A stretch of DNA of 6,365 nt from CALFCE01 sp964411665 (GTDB lineage Bacteria; Pseudomonadota; Gammaproteobacteria; Granulosicoccales; Granulosicoccaceae). Below are positions 5,206 through 6,365 of the stretch, piece after piece (position 1 is the first letter of the stretch; each line of letters starts with the position of its first letter). Under the pieces are notes generated by a model that saw only the letters and a program-made list of their open reading frames with translations, did no database searches and was not told the origin of the DNA. The position numbers were made by a program, and so were the translations under genes. Where the stretch lies: positions 1 to 6,365 of the forward strand of contig CAYPMR010000141.1 in NCBI GenBank assembly GCA_964411665.1, written 5' to 3'.

Positions 5206-6351
5206 ATGACGTCTCTTGAACCGTTCAACCTCACCGTATCCGATCAGACACTTGAATCTATCAATTCACGTGTTGCATCCTTTCCCTGGCATGAAATGCC
5301 CGAGGACGGCGGTTGGGAGTACGGCACGAACCTGGATTATATGAAGGAGTTATGCAACTACTGGGTTACGGATTTCGATTGGCGTAAACAAGAGGCAGTA
5401 ATCAATCGGTTTTCCCATTTCAAAACACCGATAGACGGCATTGATATTCATTTCATTTATGAAAAAGGCAGTGGTAGCAATCCCAAACCGCTTGTTCTCA
5501 GTCATGGGTGGCCGGGCACGATTGTCGAATTTCTGGATTTTATTGATCTACTGGCACACCCGGAAAATCATGGCGGAAAAATTGAAGACGCCTTTGACGT
5601 TGTCGCACCTTCTCTGCCCGGATTCGGTTTCTCAGGCAAACCACCCCGCCCCTTTGGTCCTCGTAAAATGGCAGCCATTTTTAATACACTAATGACCGAT
5701 GTACTTGGCTACAAAAGTTATATCGCACAAGGTGGGGACTGGGGCGGTGCAATTTCAAGCTGGCTTGGTTACGAACATACTGCATGCGCCGCTATTCACA
5801 TCAACATCTTGACCATGCGGCACAAAGACGAACCACAAGGACCTGAAGAAATCGCCTGGGCTGAACAATTCGATAGAGATCAGATCGTGCAGGACGGATA
5901 CCGTACGCAGCAGGCAACAAAACCTCAAACCTTAAGCTATGCCATGATGGATAGCCCGGTAGGCGTAGCAGCGTGGATAGTGGAAAAGATGCACGGCTGG
6001 TCTGACATAAAAGACAATAATGTGGAAAGCGTCTATACCAAGGATCAGCTGTTAACTAACATCATGGTCTATATTGTGACACGTACCTTTAATACCGCTT
6101 CGTGGATTTACTATGGACGCCGCGAGGAAGGTGGAAGAATATTGTCACCCGAAGGAAAACGTGTCGAAGTACCGACAGGTTGTGCCATCTTTCCAGCGGA
6201 ACTTCTGGCCTGGCCACCACGAAGTTACGCTGAACGTATTTACAACATCACTCAATGGACAGAAATGCCACGTGGCGGACATTTCGCCGCTATGGAAGAA
6301 CCGGATCTGTTAATCGCTGATATCAGAAAATTCGTTCGCAGTCTCGATTGA
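5206..6351 (+). CDS. Epoxide hydrolase, alpha/beta-hydrolase fold with EHN N-terminal domain (microsomal type)
   Basis: This protein most likely hydrolyses an epoxide to a vicinal diol through a covalent aspartyl ester. The 381-residue product has the N-terminal epoxide hydrolase domain (about 5-110, with PFNLTVSDQTLESI, WEYGTNLDYMKEL and NYWVTDFDWRKQEA) and then the alpha/beta-hydrolase core. Visible catalytic elements are the oxyanion-hole motif HGWPG (100-104), the nucleophile Asp178 in QGGDWGG, Glu332 in FPAE as the acid, and His359 in RGGHFAAMEEP, laid out as in mammalian microsomal epoxide hydrolase. Tyr302 or Tyr303 fits one ring-opening lid tyrosine; the other position appears to be Trp257. 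There is no membrane anchor or signal peptide, so it is cytoplasmic. The start fits the family N-terminus, but the only Shine-Dalgarno-like AGGA is 14 bases upstream. Substrate unknown. It is divergent from dctP. Confidence 0.9.
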   Translation: MTSLEPFNLTVSDQTLESINSRVASFPWHEMPEDGGWEYGTNLDYMKELCNYWVTDFDWRKQEAVINRFSHFKTPIDGIDIHFIYEKGSGSNPKPLVLSHGWPGTIVEFLDFIDLLAHPENHGGKIEDAFDVVAPSLPGFGFSGKPPRPFGPRKMAAIFNTLMTDVLGYKSYIAQGGDWGGAISSWLGYEHTACAAIHINILTMRHKDEPQGPEEIAWAEQFDRDQIVQDGYRTQQATKPQTLSYAMMDSPVGVAAWIVEKMHGWSDIKDNNVESVYTKDQLLTNIMVYIVTRTFNTASWIYYGRREEGGRILSPEGKRVEVPTGCAIFPAELLAWPPRSYAERIYNITQWTEMPRGGHFAAMEEPDLLIADIRKFVRSLD

Positions 6352-6365
6352 ATCAATTGAAGAAA

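Noticed and set aside
6347..6359. ATTGAATCAAT and CAATTG palindromes at the end of the epoxide hydrolase gene
   Set aside because: The pairing is short and AT-rich with no T-run in the few bases left in the window, so it cannot be called a terminator.

Overview
The window holds six protein-coding genes in three blocks, with no RNA genes, insertion sequences, CRISPR arrays or prophage traces. Protein sequences, moderate base composition and tight gene packing suggest a proteobacterium, probably a gammaproteobacterium of marine or similar heterotrophic type. That placement is inference; no taxonomic marker gene is present.

Block 1 (1-1740, + strand) is the end of a two-gene unit for a 2-oxoacid:ferredoxin oxidoreductase, most like the 2-oxoglutarate enzyme KorAB. 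The alpha gene is cut by the left window edge; the beta gene is complete, with its four cluster cysteines and thiamine-diphosphate motif intact. Block 2 (4910 down to 1769, - strand) encodes a complete tripartite TRAP transporter: secreted solute-binding protein (dctP), large membrane subunit (dctM) and small membrane subunit (dctQ). The order P-M-Q differs from the usual P-Q-M. A near-textbook intrinsic terminator sits between dctP and dctM and probably sets binding protein to permease ratios. Block 3 (5206-6351, + strand) is a complete alpha/beta-hydrolase of the microsomal-type epoxide hydrolase family, with its catalytic triad visible. It is divergent from dctP across a 295-bp AT-rich region.

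That region (4911-5205) holds most of the non-coding structure: a hairpin in the dctP leader just before a good Shine-Dalgarno sequence, a 9-bp inverted repeat ending exactly at the epoxide hydrolase start codon, three copies of ACGATA, and a TTGT-N6-ACAA dyad. Promoter assignments there are tentative.

Together the genes fit a small catabolic neighbourhood: TRAP uptake of an organic anion, hydrolysis of an epoxide, and ferredoxin-linked oxidative decarboxylation of a 2-oxoacid. Nothing in the sequence proves they share a pathway or identifies the transported substrate. I see recognisable enzyme and transporter families with some unusual details, not evidence for a wholly new system.
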